From contig NW_022279561.1 of the NCBI RefSeq assembly GCF_000004075.3, positions 144,473 to 208,472 on the forward strand: DNA of 64,000 bases. The letters are read 5' to 3'. Positions 1-11,517 of the stretch are shown here, in pieces. Position 1 is the first letter of the stretch. Every line of letters begins with the position of its first letter. The stretch comes from Cucumis sativus. Lineage: Eukaryota > Streptophyta > Magnoliopsida > Cucurbitales > Cucurbitaceae. Under the pieces are notes generated by a model, which was given only the letters and a program-made list of their open reading frames with translations, searched no databases and was not told the origin of the DNA. Position numbers and translations under genes: made by a program.

Positions 1-546
1 ATATCTCGTCCCATGCCATCTGAACATCAAAGGGCAGTCTGGGTTGTCGGATGCACCCGCCTGCCACCCGCTAAAACAGCATCAACTACGGACATGAGAA
101 GATCATGAGGTATTCTCTGCTCTCCAAGATGCTTATTAATGAATAAGGCAGCCCATAAGAACCCAGCTCGCCCATACAGGAGATCATATGACATTCCAAA
201 ACCTCCTTCTTCAGGTCAATAGGGAGTGCTTTCTCTTCTGCTGCCTGTTATAAAAGGTTATAGGACATTTTAAGACACTCTCGTACCTTATATTTGTTTC
301 TTTTCTCTCGTTTTAGTTATATAGCATAGATTTAGCTACACTCTTCTTTCTTGTACTCCAAAGTTTCACATGAAATATAAATATAAAATAAGAGTAATTT
401 TGTCTTCTTCAGCTTTAATTTTGATATGCATATACGCAAACCACCAAAGACGGTAAACATGGAGAGCACTTGTTTTGAAACATCATAAACAGTAAATAAG
501 AAACTGAGAATCCAATGGATTGCCATTTTATGCCTAGGCTTCTTAA

Positions 547-577
<31 letters not shown>

Positions 578-3500
578 TAGTAATTGTGAAGTGTTTTTTT
601 GTTTTAACCAAATTCTTGGTGGTACCTTTTTAAGATTTTTACCTTTTATCTTTAGAGTTCAAACACTTTTAGATATCCATCGTCTGTTTGAAAATTGTAT
701 TTTCATTCTCTGTTCAACTCAGTTTCTTGTTCAGACTTCTTGAATTCTTAAAGCTTATATATGGAGCTGATTAAGAATTCAGTTACACGTAATTTCTGAA
801 TAAACATCGTCTACAAGCTATCGAAACTTATTTCCTACCCCAAACTTGCCAAGAATGATAAATTACTCCTTTACCGATTTGCTGTGGCTCAGTACAACTG
901 TGTTAATAGGTGACATATGGGAGGTTTTTTAAAAGATTTTTACTAGGGGTGAACAAGAAAACCGCCCAAACCGAAATAATTGTCAAAACCAAACCTTACT
1001 CGCAATTTTCAGGTGTCCAACTAATATCCACTGGTTATAAACAAAACATGTCAATTTAATGCAGTGCCAATTTCCAGTGAGAGTTGGCTCGGTGGTGCTA
1101 AATTTTCAGATACTACCTATTGGTGTTAGGGAATTAAAGTAGCTGAATATATTTAGGCATATTACATCTTCGACCAAGAAGTTTGAGATTTAAACTAAAC
1201 CAAATGTTCCAAGTGGTTTTAATCTTGTTGGTATAGCGCTGATGAGACATGCAAGATCTTAAACAACACAATGTTCCAGATATGCAACTCCATATCTGGA
1301 ACAGGTCTCCTACGTGACAATGTTCAAAGGACCAAAGAACGAGAAGTTTGGATAAGAAAAAAAAAAGGAAAGGAAAGAAGAAGAAAATAGGCAGGCAGTG
1401 TGAAGGAGAGTGAAAAGAGAAAAAGGAAAACATATATAAAGAAAAAAAAAATTTCCAATTTGAAGAGAACAATAATTGATATATCTTTCCTAAACAACTT
1501 TAAAAAAATATTTAACTGATATCAGCCCAAGAGAGCATAACTCAACTGACATAACCACAAAGTTTGTGGTTTGAATCCCCCACCTATAGTACTTGAAAAG
1601 AAAATATGTTTAGTAAGTCAACTTCAAGAACTAACCAAGACCAAAAAAGTTCAAATATCAAGTTTAAAAACTAATGATCCAAATGCAACCAAATATAAAC
1701 CTAGGCCTGCATACCGAGAAATATAACTTTATTTATTTATATGAGAGAAAAATGTAACTTCATAATTTTAACATATAATTAGACCAGCAAAAGTGGAGAC
1801 CAGACCTTAAGAAAAAGATTGAAGAAGAAGTCAAGCTTTTGAGGGTCCCTCATGTAATGAGATACCACGGCGCCAAGAGCATAAACTCCTCCTCTACCAC
1901 AAAGAAAAGTCAAGTGCCTGCCCATACCAAAGTAACAAAATATTCAATTATTTCACATCAAACTCTTCCAAGAACTATATGGTCCACATTCTTTCCAAGT
2001 GATATATTAACTAAAAAGAACATATGCCTAAAACCAATAATTTCTCCTTTTAAAAAGGAAACAACAACAATAATAAATAAGCATTAACTTCTATCCCATA
2101 CTTCCAATACCTATTTTCTTTTCTTTATTTATTTCTTTTAGCAAAACAGTTACTAATTACCCATCATCTCTCAGATGTCAGGAAGGTAATATCTTCATGA
2201 AAAATTATCGCGTACAATTTTATTGATTTTGTATTTATAAGTCCTTATACCTCTGCAATGTGAAACTTTAAGGTTCCATTAGAAACAAAATCCAAAGGTA
2301 CATATAATAGACCAATTATCAAAAGGACTTAAAGTTTTGAAAGGACTTATTATGCTTCAAATACCTACTAAATACTTTTGAAAGCTTACGAACTAAACTA
2401 AGAACTTAACCGGGAGGTTAATACTATAAATTTCATCATTATATTTTTTAAGAAATGAAGATTATGAAAACAAAATTCATAAGAACTGCCCCACCTTATA
2501 TAATATCATGTCTCAAAATACGATTTTATTTCACTCATTAATCATTCAACAAAATTTCGCCAAAAACAGAAAGAAATCATGAGAAAAAAGAAGACTACTT
2601 TTTAGTAGTACACTTTCTGCTTTTCAAAGTGGGTTTGAGGAGCAGATAATTTAAAATCAAGGGGAAAAATAATTCCAGAGGCCTGGTCATGAGATATTTT
2701 TTATATGACAAAAGAAGTTTGTCTCTTTTGAAATTTTTCTGAAAACTCAATATTTGTGGCACTCGTTTTTTTGCTCTATTTTATTATATGATGATTTTTA
2801 TTATTTTAATCACAAACAGGTCTAACTGGGTCCAGAAGCTTTGTGGAAATATTAAAAAAAAATTATCTAATCACATATTCCGTTGCTATCTGAGTTTTCT
2901 TTTTTTAATTACTTTATATATTTTTTTGGAACAATTTTATTAGTTAGTACAAACGGAGAGAATTTTAAAGAAAGATGATTTTACTTTATCGGAAAAACTC
3001 ACTCTTCATTGCTAGCCAAGAGGTGTCATCGCTTGATGGGAAAACTAAAAGATAATGCATTGACACATGACAATTCATGGTTGGCCCAGGTGTAAAAATG
3101 CAAGAACAACTCCATAATAAATTGGAGCCAAATTGTACCACAAAAACTAACCCTTATACTAAAAAAATCAAAAAGTTCAATGGTCGATAGTAGATCTAAC
3201 AATTTTATGGAAGGGCTGTACAGAATTGAGAAAGTTAACTAAGTAATAACATCCAAATCCTATAAAACACTGCAAAATCCTATTATAATCAGATTTTTTT
3301 AAAAGTAAAAATGGATTTAAAATCACTTTGAATTTTCAAAAAAAAAAAAAAAAAAAACCATTTCCTATGAAATTCATTTTAGATTATCAAAGGAAAAACT
3401 AAATTTAGGTAAAACGAAAAACTGGAAACAAAAACTTGAATTTTGGACGTCTATTTTATGAACTTCACGTTTTAAATTTTATGATTGGAAAGGCAACAAA

Positions 3501-3991
3501 CCAAATAAATCATATCATTGGATAGAGAAAGGGAAAGCAAAAGTCACATGATCACCTGTGAGAGGCACGTGCTAGAACCGTACATTTATCTACAATATCA
3601 GAACACAATACCAAGTCCTGGTGGTTTCCGGTGGCCTCGTACGATCTCAGGCAAGTTACCGCCGTCCCAAGTAAGCCGTTATACACCGTCGGATCAACTC
3701 CAATATCCGCGTTACCTCTCTGTTTCCAAGTAAGCTCCACAACCTAACAAAATTTCAACAGCAGAGAGAAAAAAAACCAGTGTAATCAACACCGTTTCCA
3801 TGAACGCTTGGGAGCTCGAGAAAAGAAAAAAAAGGTAAAACAAACCTGATTCTTGAAAGAGACGGCTGCAGAGAGAAAGGTTTGAGAAGGAAGAAGAATG
3901 TGTTGGGTGGAATAATCTGGATTATTCCTCCTCCTCCACCACCTTCTTCTCGATCTTCCTGAGATGAAGCGAGGTGGAGGAGGGAAGACAT
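1..3991 (-). CDS. LanC-like protein of the GCR2/GCL type, 5' part (runs off the left edge)
   Basis: Four exons are readable: 3991-3846 (start ATG), 3743-3556, 1917-1806 and 244 to beyond base 1, with GT-AG borders. The protein reads MSSLLHLASSQEDREEGGG, then LPSQTFLSAAVSFKNQ, VVELTWKQRGN, DPTVYNGLLGTA, LTFLCGRGGVYALGAVV and GFGMSYDLLYGRAGFLW, ending at CPLMFRWHGTRY. These are hallmark blocks of eukaryotic lanthionine-synthetase-C-like proteins, closest in my memory to Arabidopsis GCR2. The family has an alpha-toroid fold and a Cys/Cys/His zinc site; the zinc ligands would lie beyond the left edge. Exon 4 changes frame twice, near 217 and near 60; one extra G at each place gives ALPIGPEEGG and AGGRAGASDNP. 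Exon 1 needs one extra C near 3917, after which 147 coding bases join exon 2 in phase 0. Plant LanC-like proteins were proposed as abscisic-acid receptors, which is disputed. The family call is secure; the biochemical role is not. Confidence 0.9.
547..583. repeat. (TAA)n microsatellite
   Basis: About ten TAA units lie in the last readable intron of the LanC-like gene. Confidence 0.85.
1531..1600 (+). repeat. tRNA-derived SINE-like fragment
   Basis: The stretch has the split RNA-polymerase-III promoter layout: a box-A-like block around CATAACTCAACTGACATAA, then a box-B-like GGTTTGAATCCC about 30 bases later. No intact tRNA cloverleaf can be drawn, which fits a tRNA-derived SINE head and not a tRNA gene. 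It lies in the last readable intron of the LanC-like gene. Confidence 0.45.
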
Positions 3992-6772
3992 TAGTGTAAG
4001 AAGAAGGAATTGAAATGAAATCTGGAGAGGGAGGGAGAGGGTAGTGAGTTGTGTTTTGGAGTGATGGTGTTAAAAGGGAAAATCAATGGCGGTTGGGGAG
4101 AGCATAAACGGTGGGTCGGGATTGCAAGTGTGAAACACGCGCTTTTACGAATAATAAATTGAATTATTATTTCCGTAGACACACGCGAATGACGTTTGTT
4201 GTTTTAGTTTTTCTAAAAGAAAGAAAGAAAATAAACAAATTATAATTATAATTTTCGAAAAGCAAAGAAACAACGTGGGGAGCTCTCTTTATTGTAATCG
4301 ATGGTGTTATTGAACAATGGTGTACTACAAATACAGTATTCATGAGTTGAGTTGAAAGATTTTTAGGTTCAACTTGCTTGCTTGGACACTAAATTTTGTG
4401 GATCAAAATAATATTTATTAAAACATAAATAGAATTAAACTCGATTGTTTCTTACAAATTTTATTGAGTTTGGTTGGATCAAGTTACTCGATTATTTATT
4501 TAAATTTTAGTTTTAGAAAAAAATTGATTTTAAATTTATTTTCGAACAGTTAAAAAACTATATTTAGGAGTTTTTGGATAAATATTAATGGAATTAAATA
4601 ATATTTAAGTTTGGATTTGAATTTGGGTTATTTTAGTGAACTATCAATCCAATCTGTAAGATTTTTGTTTATTTGAACCAAATCTAATCTAGATGAGTCA
4701 ATAACCTAATCCCAACTACACATAATGCATTGGATCTTTTCTGATTATTGAATTTTTTGAACACCTTTAATGTCTTGGACTATTAAGCACATAATATTGT
4801 GCCTTATGCCTTTTTTTTATTTACGTTAAAGGAATCATACAACAAAAAAGATCAAACTAAGGAATTACATTAATGTTAAAGGAATCATACAACAAAAAGA
4901 TCAAATTAAGGAATTACATTAAAAGGCACACGTGAAACAAAAACTACCTAGGATAAGGAGAGTAAAGAAGAGAATCACCTAATACTTTATACACCAAAGA
5001 GTATGCTAGAACATTATTAGAATAATACCAGCATCACCTCACCTAACTTAATCGTATTTGACTTTTTTGTTTCGTTAACGAAAGAAAAAACTACAATGAG
5101 TTACAAAGAGACATCATTCACTGTATTAATAACCTCTAAACAATTTGATTCCATAACGAGAAGTTGAACATTAATAGAGTCAATATACAATCAAAATTTT
5201 TACAAATAGCTATCACTTCGAGCATCTTGACTTAATTGTATCCCGAATAAAATTTAGATTAGCTATATGAATACGACCCTAACATACTTACAACACGCAT
5301 GCAACCCAACTAAACTCGCTAATTCAATCAACAAGTCTTATTTTGATTAAAATTTATAGTTAAACAAAATCAATAAAAAAAACTTTTTTAAAAGAATTAA
5401 ACATTAAATGAAACCAATAAATTAAGATTCTCTTTTTTAAAAAAATATTTTTCTATAAAAGCCGTATTTATATGCTTAAATTCCAAAAATCAAATAATTT
5501 CTTTCTGCCATGACTGCTCATTTATGTTCATATTGGAATTAAATTTATAAATAAAGTTAATTTTGTACATAGGACCCACACGTACTCCTATGCACATAAA
5601 GAATGGATAAATACCACAAAAAAATATAAATGTACGTCTAGGAAAATGAAAGCAAAGTATATATATATAAAAAATATCAAGCATATAATATATACTCCGT
5701 AAGCTTAACACTTTCAAGAATCTTAAAAAATTGAATATTACAAAGTTTAAATAAAAAAGTGTTTTAAGTAAGAAAAAGAAAAAGAAAAGGTTTAAGATGC
5801 TTTTTATGGGTTTGGATTGAATTTCTAGTTGAAAAATTGTTAAGGTTTATCCAAACCCCTTCAAAGTGAACCATGTGTGTTACCAAACATATTCATTAAG
5901 TTAAATTATTAATCTATGAACCTTTAGATTACCAAACTAAGCTAAGCTCAGGGATTATTAACATAATCCTTTATCCTCAAGGTGTGTGACAAAAAATAAA
6001 AAAACAAACAAATAAATAAAAAGGAGGTGTGATTCCATATTCTTCAAACTTAGGCATATTTACAAAGAAATAATTAGTCAGATAAACTATGTTTCAATTT
6101 TTATTTCACAAATGTTAAAATTACAGCTAATAAACACAACTAACACATCGAATAAATCAATTATGATTGAACTAAACTTATTTAGTCTATAAACCACTAT
6201 ATTTATTTGTTGCTAGATCTTTAGTTTGATCAACCATCTATTTAACAACACTCCCATATATGAAGATGAGTTAATTTCAAAAGATGAAACTATGTTTTTG
6301 TCGACTGGATCAACCTTAAAGACGTCAAGCATCAGTTTCTAAGGCTGGTGGTACAATTATGTTACCAAAAATTAGAGGAGCCATCTAACAAGTCTTTAGC
6401 ATTTCCAATTCCTCTCACCACCAATTCTTTTATTAGTTCAACAAGTAGAGGCGACGATTCAACTCTTTTTGACCCTTTGGTCGATTGGTTGTGTTAAAAC
6501 TAGTTAAACTAGGCTCGAATTGGCTTCCGGAACTGTTCTTTCTTCTTTATCATTGGTTCCTGCGTTTTGGTTCCGTCACTTCCAATATAGGTGGTTGTGA
6601 GGCTGTCTACATCCTTCATTTCATAATCAACCAAAACTTGACTCTAAATTCGCCTAAATCTACACTATGACTGTCAGACAATACAAATTCTTCATTATGT
6701 TATGAATATTCCAAAATTCCATACATACCATTGCTGAAAAAGGCTCAAGTCCTCTTCATATCTCCAGCATTC
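3992..6772. other. Intergenic region upstream of the LanC-like gene
   Basis: AT-rich sequence without a convincing gene. The first 300 bases upstream of 3991 should contain the LanC-like promoter, but no clear TATA box or conserved element stands out. A 50-base direct duplication lies at 4825-4923. Short open frames here have no family features and AT-biased composition. The stretch 6300-6660 is less AT-rich and may be decayed mobile-element or gene sequence, but I could not identify it. Confidence 0.5.
4825..4923. repeat. Tandem duplication, about 50 bp x 2
   Basis: Two adjacent near-identical copies begin with GTTAAAGGAATCATACAAC, one at 4825 and one at 4875. They differ by one A in an A run and one C/T change. 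It is a local slippage or template-switch duplication in intergenic DNA with no visible function. Confidence 0.85.
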
Positions 6773-6917
6773 TTATCCAGCTTTATAACTACCAAATAAA
6801 AATTTTTTGAAAACAGCAGCCACAAGAATCAAGATCACAAGTACAGAAACAATCCACCTTACTGTGTAGAAATTCCACTTCAGTCTCGTTTCATCAACAA
6901 AATCCTTTGTGACACAC
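6773..6917 (-). CDS. Orphan terminal exon encoding a membrane anchor
   Basis: A good acceptor (GACGATACAG) opens a phase-1 exon that reads CVTKDFVDETRLKWNFYTV, then RWIVSVLVILILVAAVFKK, FLFGSYKAG and a stop. The middle is a strongly hydrophobic segment of about 17 residues flanked by basic residues, typical of a C-terminal tail anchor. It lies 0.6 kb downstream of the stop of the coiled-coil gene on the same strand. No donor in the last exon of that gene joins it in frame, so it may be an alternative 3' exon or the end of another gene whose upstream exons I did not find. The family is not recognised. Confidence 0.4.
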
Positions 6918-7230
6918 CTGTATCGTCAAAGTTATACCAAGAATTTATTATATTATTGTTGTGCTTATTGCTCTTAGAATATCTAAGTGCTTTCTAGATC
7001 CAATCATCCAAATATGAGTTTTTTACATATCTAAAATGTAGTCAGCAAGCAAAATAAGAAAAGATAGCATTATTCGTTCAAACTAAGAAACGTCCCTACC
7101 AGAGGTTGGCAGCATATATCAAAACCCTTCTATTTTTTAAGTGAATCCTCAACCCTTCTTTTTATCTACTACTTCCTAACTTCCCATATAAGGGATTGTC
7201 TTTTGGGTTGGTTAAAAAGAAGGGTCGTGG

Positions 7231-7233
<3 letters not shown>

Positions 7234-7266
<33 letters not shown>
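7234..7266. repeat. (TA)n microsatellite
   Basis: An uninterrupted TA dinucleotide tract of about 33 bases lies between the orphan exon and the last exon of the coiled-coil gene. Confidence 0.9.
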
Positions 7267-7270
<4 letters not shown>

Positions 7271-7537
7271 ATCCCTGCTAGAATCCTTGTTTACCAGTGA
7301 AAGCTACATGACCAACACCATAACCACCAGCCGTGAAGTGCTACAATTCCGTTAAATTTTGTCCACTTCGGTTTTAGTGAAAACTTAAGCCTAATAAGTT
7401 TTGAATGCTCCTTACAGATATTAATTAATTATTTACTTCTTTCAGTTATAAGCTTAAGGAAGAGTCAGGTTTTAGATCAAAATCACAAGAAAAAGTGAAT
7501 AATTAATGAATGGAAATTTTTTAATGAAGATCCTAAC

Positions 7538-9847
7538 TCAGATTTCATAAGCTTCCAGTTCTTTTGATTCCACATTGGCTGAATTTTGTCCATCAATTCT
7601 TGTCTGTTCTTGATCCCGCGTTTGTTTGCTTTCCATGAGTTTCCTTTTTTCTCCCATAGCAACAATCAGTTCCAGTTGCTTTTGTTGCTGTTCCTACACA
7701 TTAACTCATTACAGCAAGTTCCATCAGTTTTTAACAAACAATGAAATCTTAATAAAATCACCGTCTTTCTATATAAAGCTAACTTCAGGATCACAAGGGG
7801 AAAAAAAAAAAAGAGTACCACAAGAGCATAAAGATGTATCAGAAGATTCTGTAATCAAACAAGTTCAACAAAATCAAGAATTCCACAAATCATAGAAGCC
7901 TGTCTACAATTGCCTATAAATTGTGAAAACAGCCTTCATCCCCTCTCAAACATCCATCCAATAAACAGCACATAGAGGGTGTTAATTTAAATTGTGAAAA
8001 CAGCCTTCATCCCCTCTCAAACATCCATCCAATAAACAGCACATAGAGGGTATTAATTTGAAAATAATTAAAGAGTTCTGTTTCAGTTATAATAATCATT
8101 TTAAATTTTACCTGCATGGCTAGCAAGACTTTTTGCATCTCAAGGAATTCTTTTTCAAGAATATCTTCTTGCACAGCCAAAGTTCGAGTGTCCTCAGAAT
8201 TTATTTGAGCTAAAACTGCAGTCTTTAATAGCATGCAAATGATTAGAGGTTTGTGGAAAATAGTGGGTTAAAAGTCAGATTTCACACTCAATCTTAAAGA
8301 AATGAACACACACAAAAAACAAAATAACAACAAAACATCCGCTCAAAGTTTCATAGAAGTTGGGCACAGCGACTGTTGGAAGCATGTGAACTCATAAAAA
8401 GTAATCAAATAAAACTTACTTGAGAAATGAGAGGAAACGAAATCAATTGTATTGAAAATTTTCAACATACTACAAACTTAGTTCACCACTTTCTTTTAAA
8501 CTGTCTTTTGTTTTCTTGTTCTTCACATAATTGCATCAAACCCAACAAAGAAACCCTACAATTTTTAGGGAGCACAATGAAAAATCTAAACCATACAATA
8601 ATTCCCATCCCATGTATCAATATACATTGACCTACATTTGTTTTATATTGCCTACAACAATGTGAAGTTTGGGGTTTGAACCCCAACCCCAAGGAAAAGA
8701 GCAAGTGTTAACAAGTGAATTATGCTTCATGTTGGCTACATATATCCACAATTAATCATCTTAAAAGACTTGTTTTTGGTGGACTAGATTTTTGTATGCC
8801 CTAGTATTCTTTCATGATTTTTTATCTTACAAAACTATACACACATACACTTGATTAAATGTTCGCTCGTGTACATGTATAATGTATCAAGAGTAAAAAC
8901 ATGTTTAATTTTCAACAACAAATAGACGAGCTCATACATCAATTTCCATCTCTCATCCTACATATTGTTACCTCAGTTTCTCGAATTCTGCTTACAACCC
9001 ACAGAAATTCAGCATGATTATGGAAATGCTGAATGCATTTCAGGTTTAGATAAACAAAAAATGGCTATACATATCATGTTCTCTTCAAGGAGACTGGATT
9101 GAAAAGGTTTAAACCCGAAGGAGAATAAAACCAACTCAATTCATCTTTCATGAACATGTTGCAAGTATCAAAACAGATCATAGACAAAAAGAGAGATAAT
9201 AATACCCGGCAATTGGATCCTTCAGTGTTTTTCGTGTAACCATATATCTTATGCCCAACTTCTCAAGCTTCCGAGACAAACCCCGAATCACAATCATCAA
9301 GCTCTTTAAATCCTCCTCCAATTTCTCAAACCTATCCAACAAATTCACCTTCAACCCATCACTCGTTTTCCCCCAACTTATTCGTCTCCATTGCAACCTT
9401 CGAATCCAGAGTTAAGAACAACCGTAGCCACCAGCAGAGGAAACCCCACACTAAACCCCTATCACCCATCAACATCAAAATCCCCTTTTTCGAACTAGAA
9501 CCCACGAAATTCAAAACAAAAACAACCAAGAAAACAGCAGAAGAGAAGAGAAAAATGAATTCCGAAAGCAAAAGAACCGATTCTAAATTGAAATCGCCAC
9601 TCCGTGCATTGTCTTCGGATTCGTAAACTCCAATGCCGTAATGGCAATAAATCCGGTGGCGGGAAGTTGAATTGTTATGAGTGGTCAGTAACTTATGTGC
9701 ATGAAAGTGGAAACGATTGAGGCTTTGGAGGGATAAAGATGAAAATGAGGGACAGAAGTGATTGTTGTTTCTGGGAAGGGAGTTGGTGAAGGAACAAAGC
9801 TTCAGACGGTTGGAACATCTGAAGAGATTTTGAGAAGGCAGTAACAT
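7538..9847 (-). CDS. Probable plastid membrane protein with coiled coil, function unknown
   Basis: Three exons: 9847-9206, 8222-8112 and 7693-7538 (stop TGA). The start chosen is the ATG giving MLLPSQNLFRCSNRLKLC. The first 50 or so residues are rich in Ser, Asn, His and Arg and poor in acids, like a plastid transit peptide. Two hydrophobic segments follow (LLLSEFIFLFSSAVFLVVF; GFPLLVATVVLNSG), then a basic stretch RRLQWRRISWGK. After that comes a long heptad-like coiled coil (LLDRFEKLEEDLKSL; RTLAVQEDILEKEFLEMQ; EQQQKQLELIVAMGEK). The frame breaks in exon 1 near 9444-9447 and 9406-9407 and at the donor (9205-9207). One G at each place makes exon 1 215 codons long and the whole protein 303 residues. 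Upstream sequence is open to a TAA without an earlier ATG. I do not recognise the family by name; it looks conserved and real. Confidence 0.75.
7919..8059. repeat. 71-bp tandem duplication inside an intron
   Basis: Two consecutive copies start with TTGTGAAAACAGCCTTCATC, at 7921 and 7992. They are identical over about 60 bases and diverge only at GTGTTAATTT versus GTATTAATTT. The duplication lies in the last intron of the coiled-coil gene, close to the 3' side of exon 2, and leaves the splice sites untouched. Confidence 0.92.
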
Positions 9848-11517
9848 TTGTAGAGAAATAGAGAGAAGAATTTGAGTTTGTTGAAGAGATTCCAAAGCTT
9901 CTTCTGAAGAACAAAGATAGATTAGAGCATCGTTACCATCAATGGAGAATTTTGGTGATTCAGGCGCTTATAGCAAAACAGGAACGATTTTGAAGCATCT
10001 GAGGAAACGAGAATATCGAAGCTATCATCAGATTATCTATTTGAATAACTAAAGTATGCTAAAATGAGCATGACTCTATCGAATTTGAAAGCAAGGTGTT
10101 TAATCTTTCGTTCAATATATTATCCAATTTTATATATTAAAGTTGCATGATCAACAAAATGTCTCTAATTTTCCTAACAAAGTCATTTAATTATTTGGAG
10201 TAAGTTCAAGTTATATCAAATTTCCCCATCTTCAGCTTCATCAATTGGCTTGTGAGTTTAACAATTTGTTCAAATTTTACCTTATGCATTTTTTATAGTT
10301 TTAAATTTACTCACTTTTTGTTCGAGTGATTTGGAAAAGGGGTAGTTTAAAAAAAATAGGAAAAATGGATGAAATTTGAAGGTGAAGTTGCGCGGCTGTG
10401 AAGGAAACGTTGATGAAAGATTGAAGAAATATATTAGGGAGTTTTCTTTTGTTACAAGTAAATTTACAAGCTAAGTTTTACGGAAGAAAAAAAGAGAAGG
10501 ATCGCGGAAAGTAAAGGAACTCTCCCTTGTCAAATCAACTCTCTTGTAACTATTAAATTTCTTTCTCTTGTCACGTCTATTAAATACATTCTGATTTCTT
10601 TTGCTTTTTTGAGTCTCTTCTTCCACCTTACTAACTTTTCAAGAGAAGCATTCTAATCAAGCCAAAATTTTAGCTAAATAGTTTTCAAATCATCCATCTT
10701 TCTCAATTTTTTTTTAATCCTACCCTTTTCCAAATCACCCCTCCTTCCTAGACCATACCCCAACTTCTTTTTAAAACTCCCTCATTTTTAGTTTGTATTA
10801 CCAAAGGAGTTTGAATGTGGAAGAGAGAGAAGTGTAAAAGCAAGACCAAAAACTAAAATGCAACACTAGACAGACAAAAGATAGTGATTTAAGAGAAAAT
10901 AAATGGAGGAAGAGATTTCATTTTGCGGACAAGAGATTCCAAAATAGATAAAAAGGTAAGTATATGATCAATTAGCGAAGTCCTAAAACAGAGCATCATC
11001 ACCCAATTTAGATCAAATTATCTTTTTTCCATGAATTTTCTCGATGAAAATGTAGCAGTGTACTCTATAATTGAACCATAATTTTTTTTAATATCGTTGA
11101 GTTTATGCAATTTAGTAGAAGCAACGATAACCTAACTTTTTTTCCAGCAATTATTGAGAAGAATCATTATCAAACGCAAGCACCCATTTGAATCGACTTT
11201 TTGGTGTTTATAAACTTTTTTTTTTAGCATTTACAAACATTTTTTTTCACATATAAACACTAAAAGGTTAATTAAAACGCCCCCTTAAAACTGGACAGCA
11301 TCAGTGTATTATGAACGAGTAATTAGGCAAAAATATATATATATATACTTATTGAAACGGCAAAGTAATTTATATCCAAGATAACAAAAGCAATAGACAG
11401 ATAACAATATAACATGAATATAGACATATATCCTTTCTCTATTCTCTCGAGGATCAAAAGCAACTGCCAACTCTTTCAGGACAAACTTATTAAACCTGAA
11501 CAATGATGTGGCATCAT
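9848..11517. other. Intergenic region between the coiled-coil gene and the poly(A)-binding gene
   Basis: It should hold the promoter of the minus-strand coiled-coil gene on its left side and the 3' end of the poly(A)-binding gene on its right. I see no open frame with family features, no repeat with clear ends and no RNA gene. T-rich runs at 10680-10750 and 11210-11250 are simple sequence. Confidence 0.5.

Noticed and set aside
1531..1600. tRNA gene
   Set aside because: Only box A/box B-like phrases are present. No acceptor stem pairing or anticodon arm could be drawn.
1839..2087. 82-codon plus-strand frame
   Set aside because: It overlaps antisense to exon 3 of the LanC-like gene (CGRGGVYALGAVV) and has no features of its own.
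6485..6670. 61-codon plus-strand frame in a GC-richer patch
   Set aside because: No domain, no flanking exons and only an alternative start codon.
7483..7665. 60-codon frame MLLWEKKGNSWK...
   Set aside because: It is the shadow of the last exon of the coiled-coil gene, which reads EQQQKQLELIVAMGEKRKL in another frame with correct splice phase.
9359..9895. 178-codon uninterrupted frame taken as the whole protein
   Set aside because: Its last 40 residues come from the wrong frame. Two missing G bases explain the shift, and the true continuation reads GFPLLVATVVLNSG and RRLQWRRISWGK.
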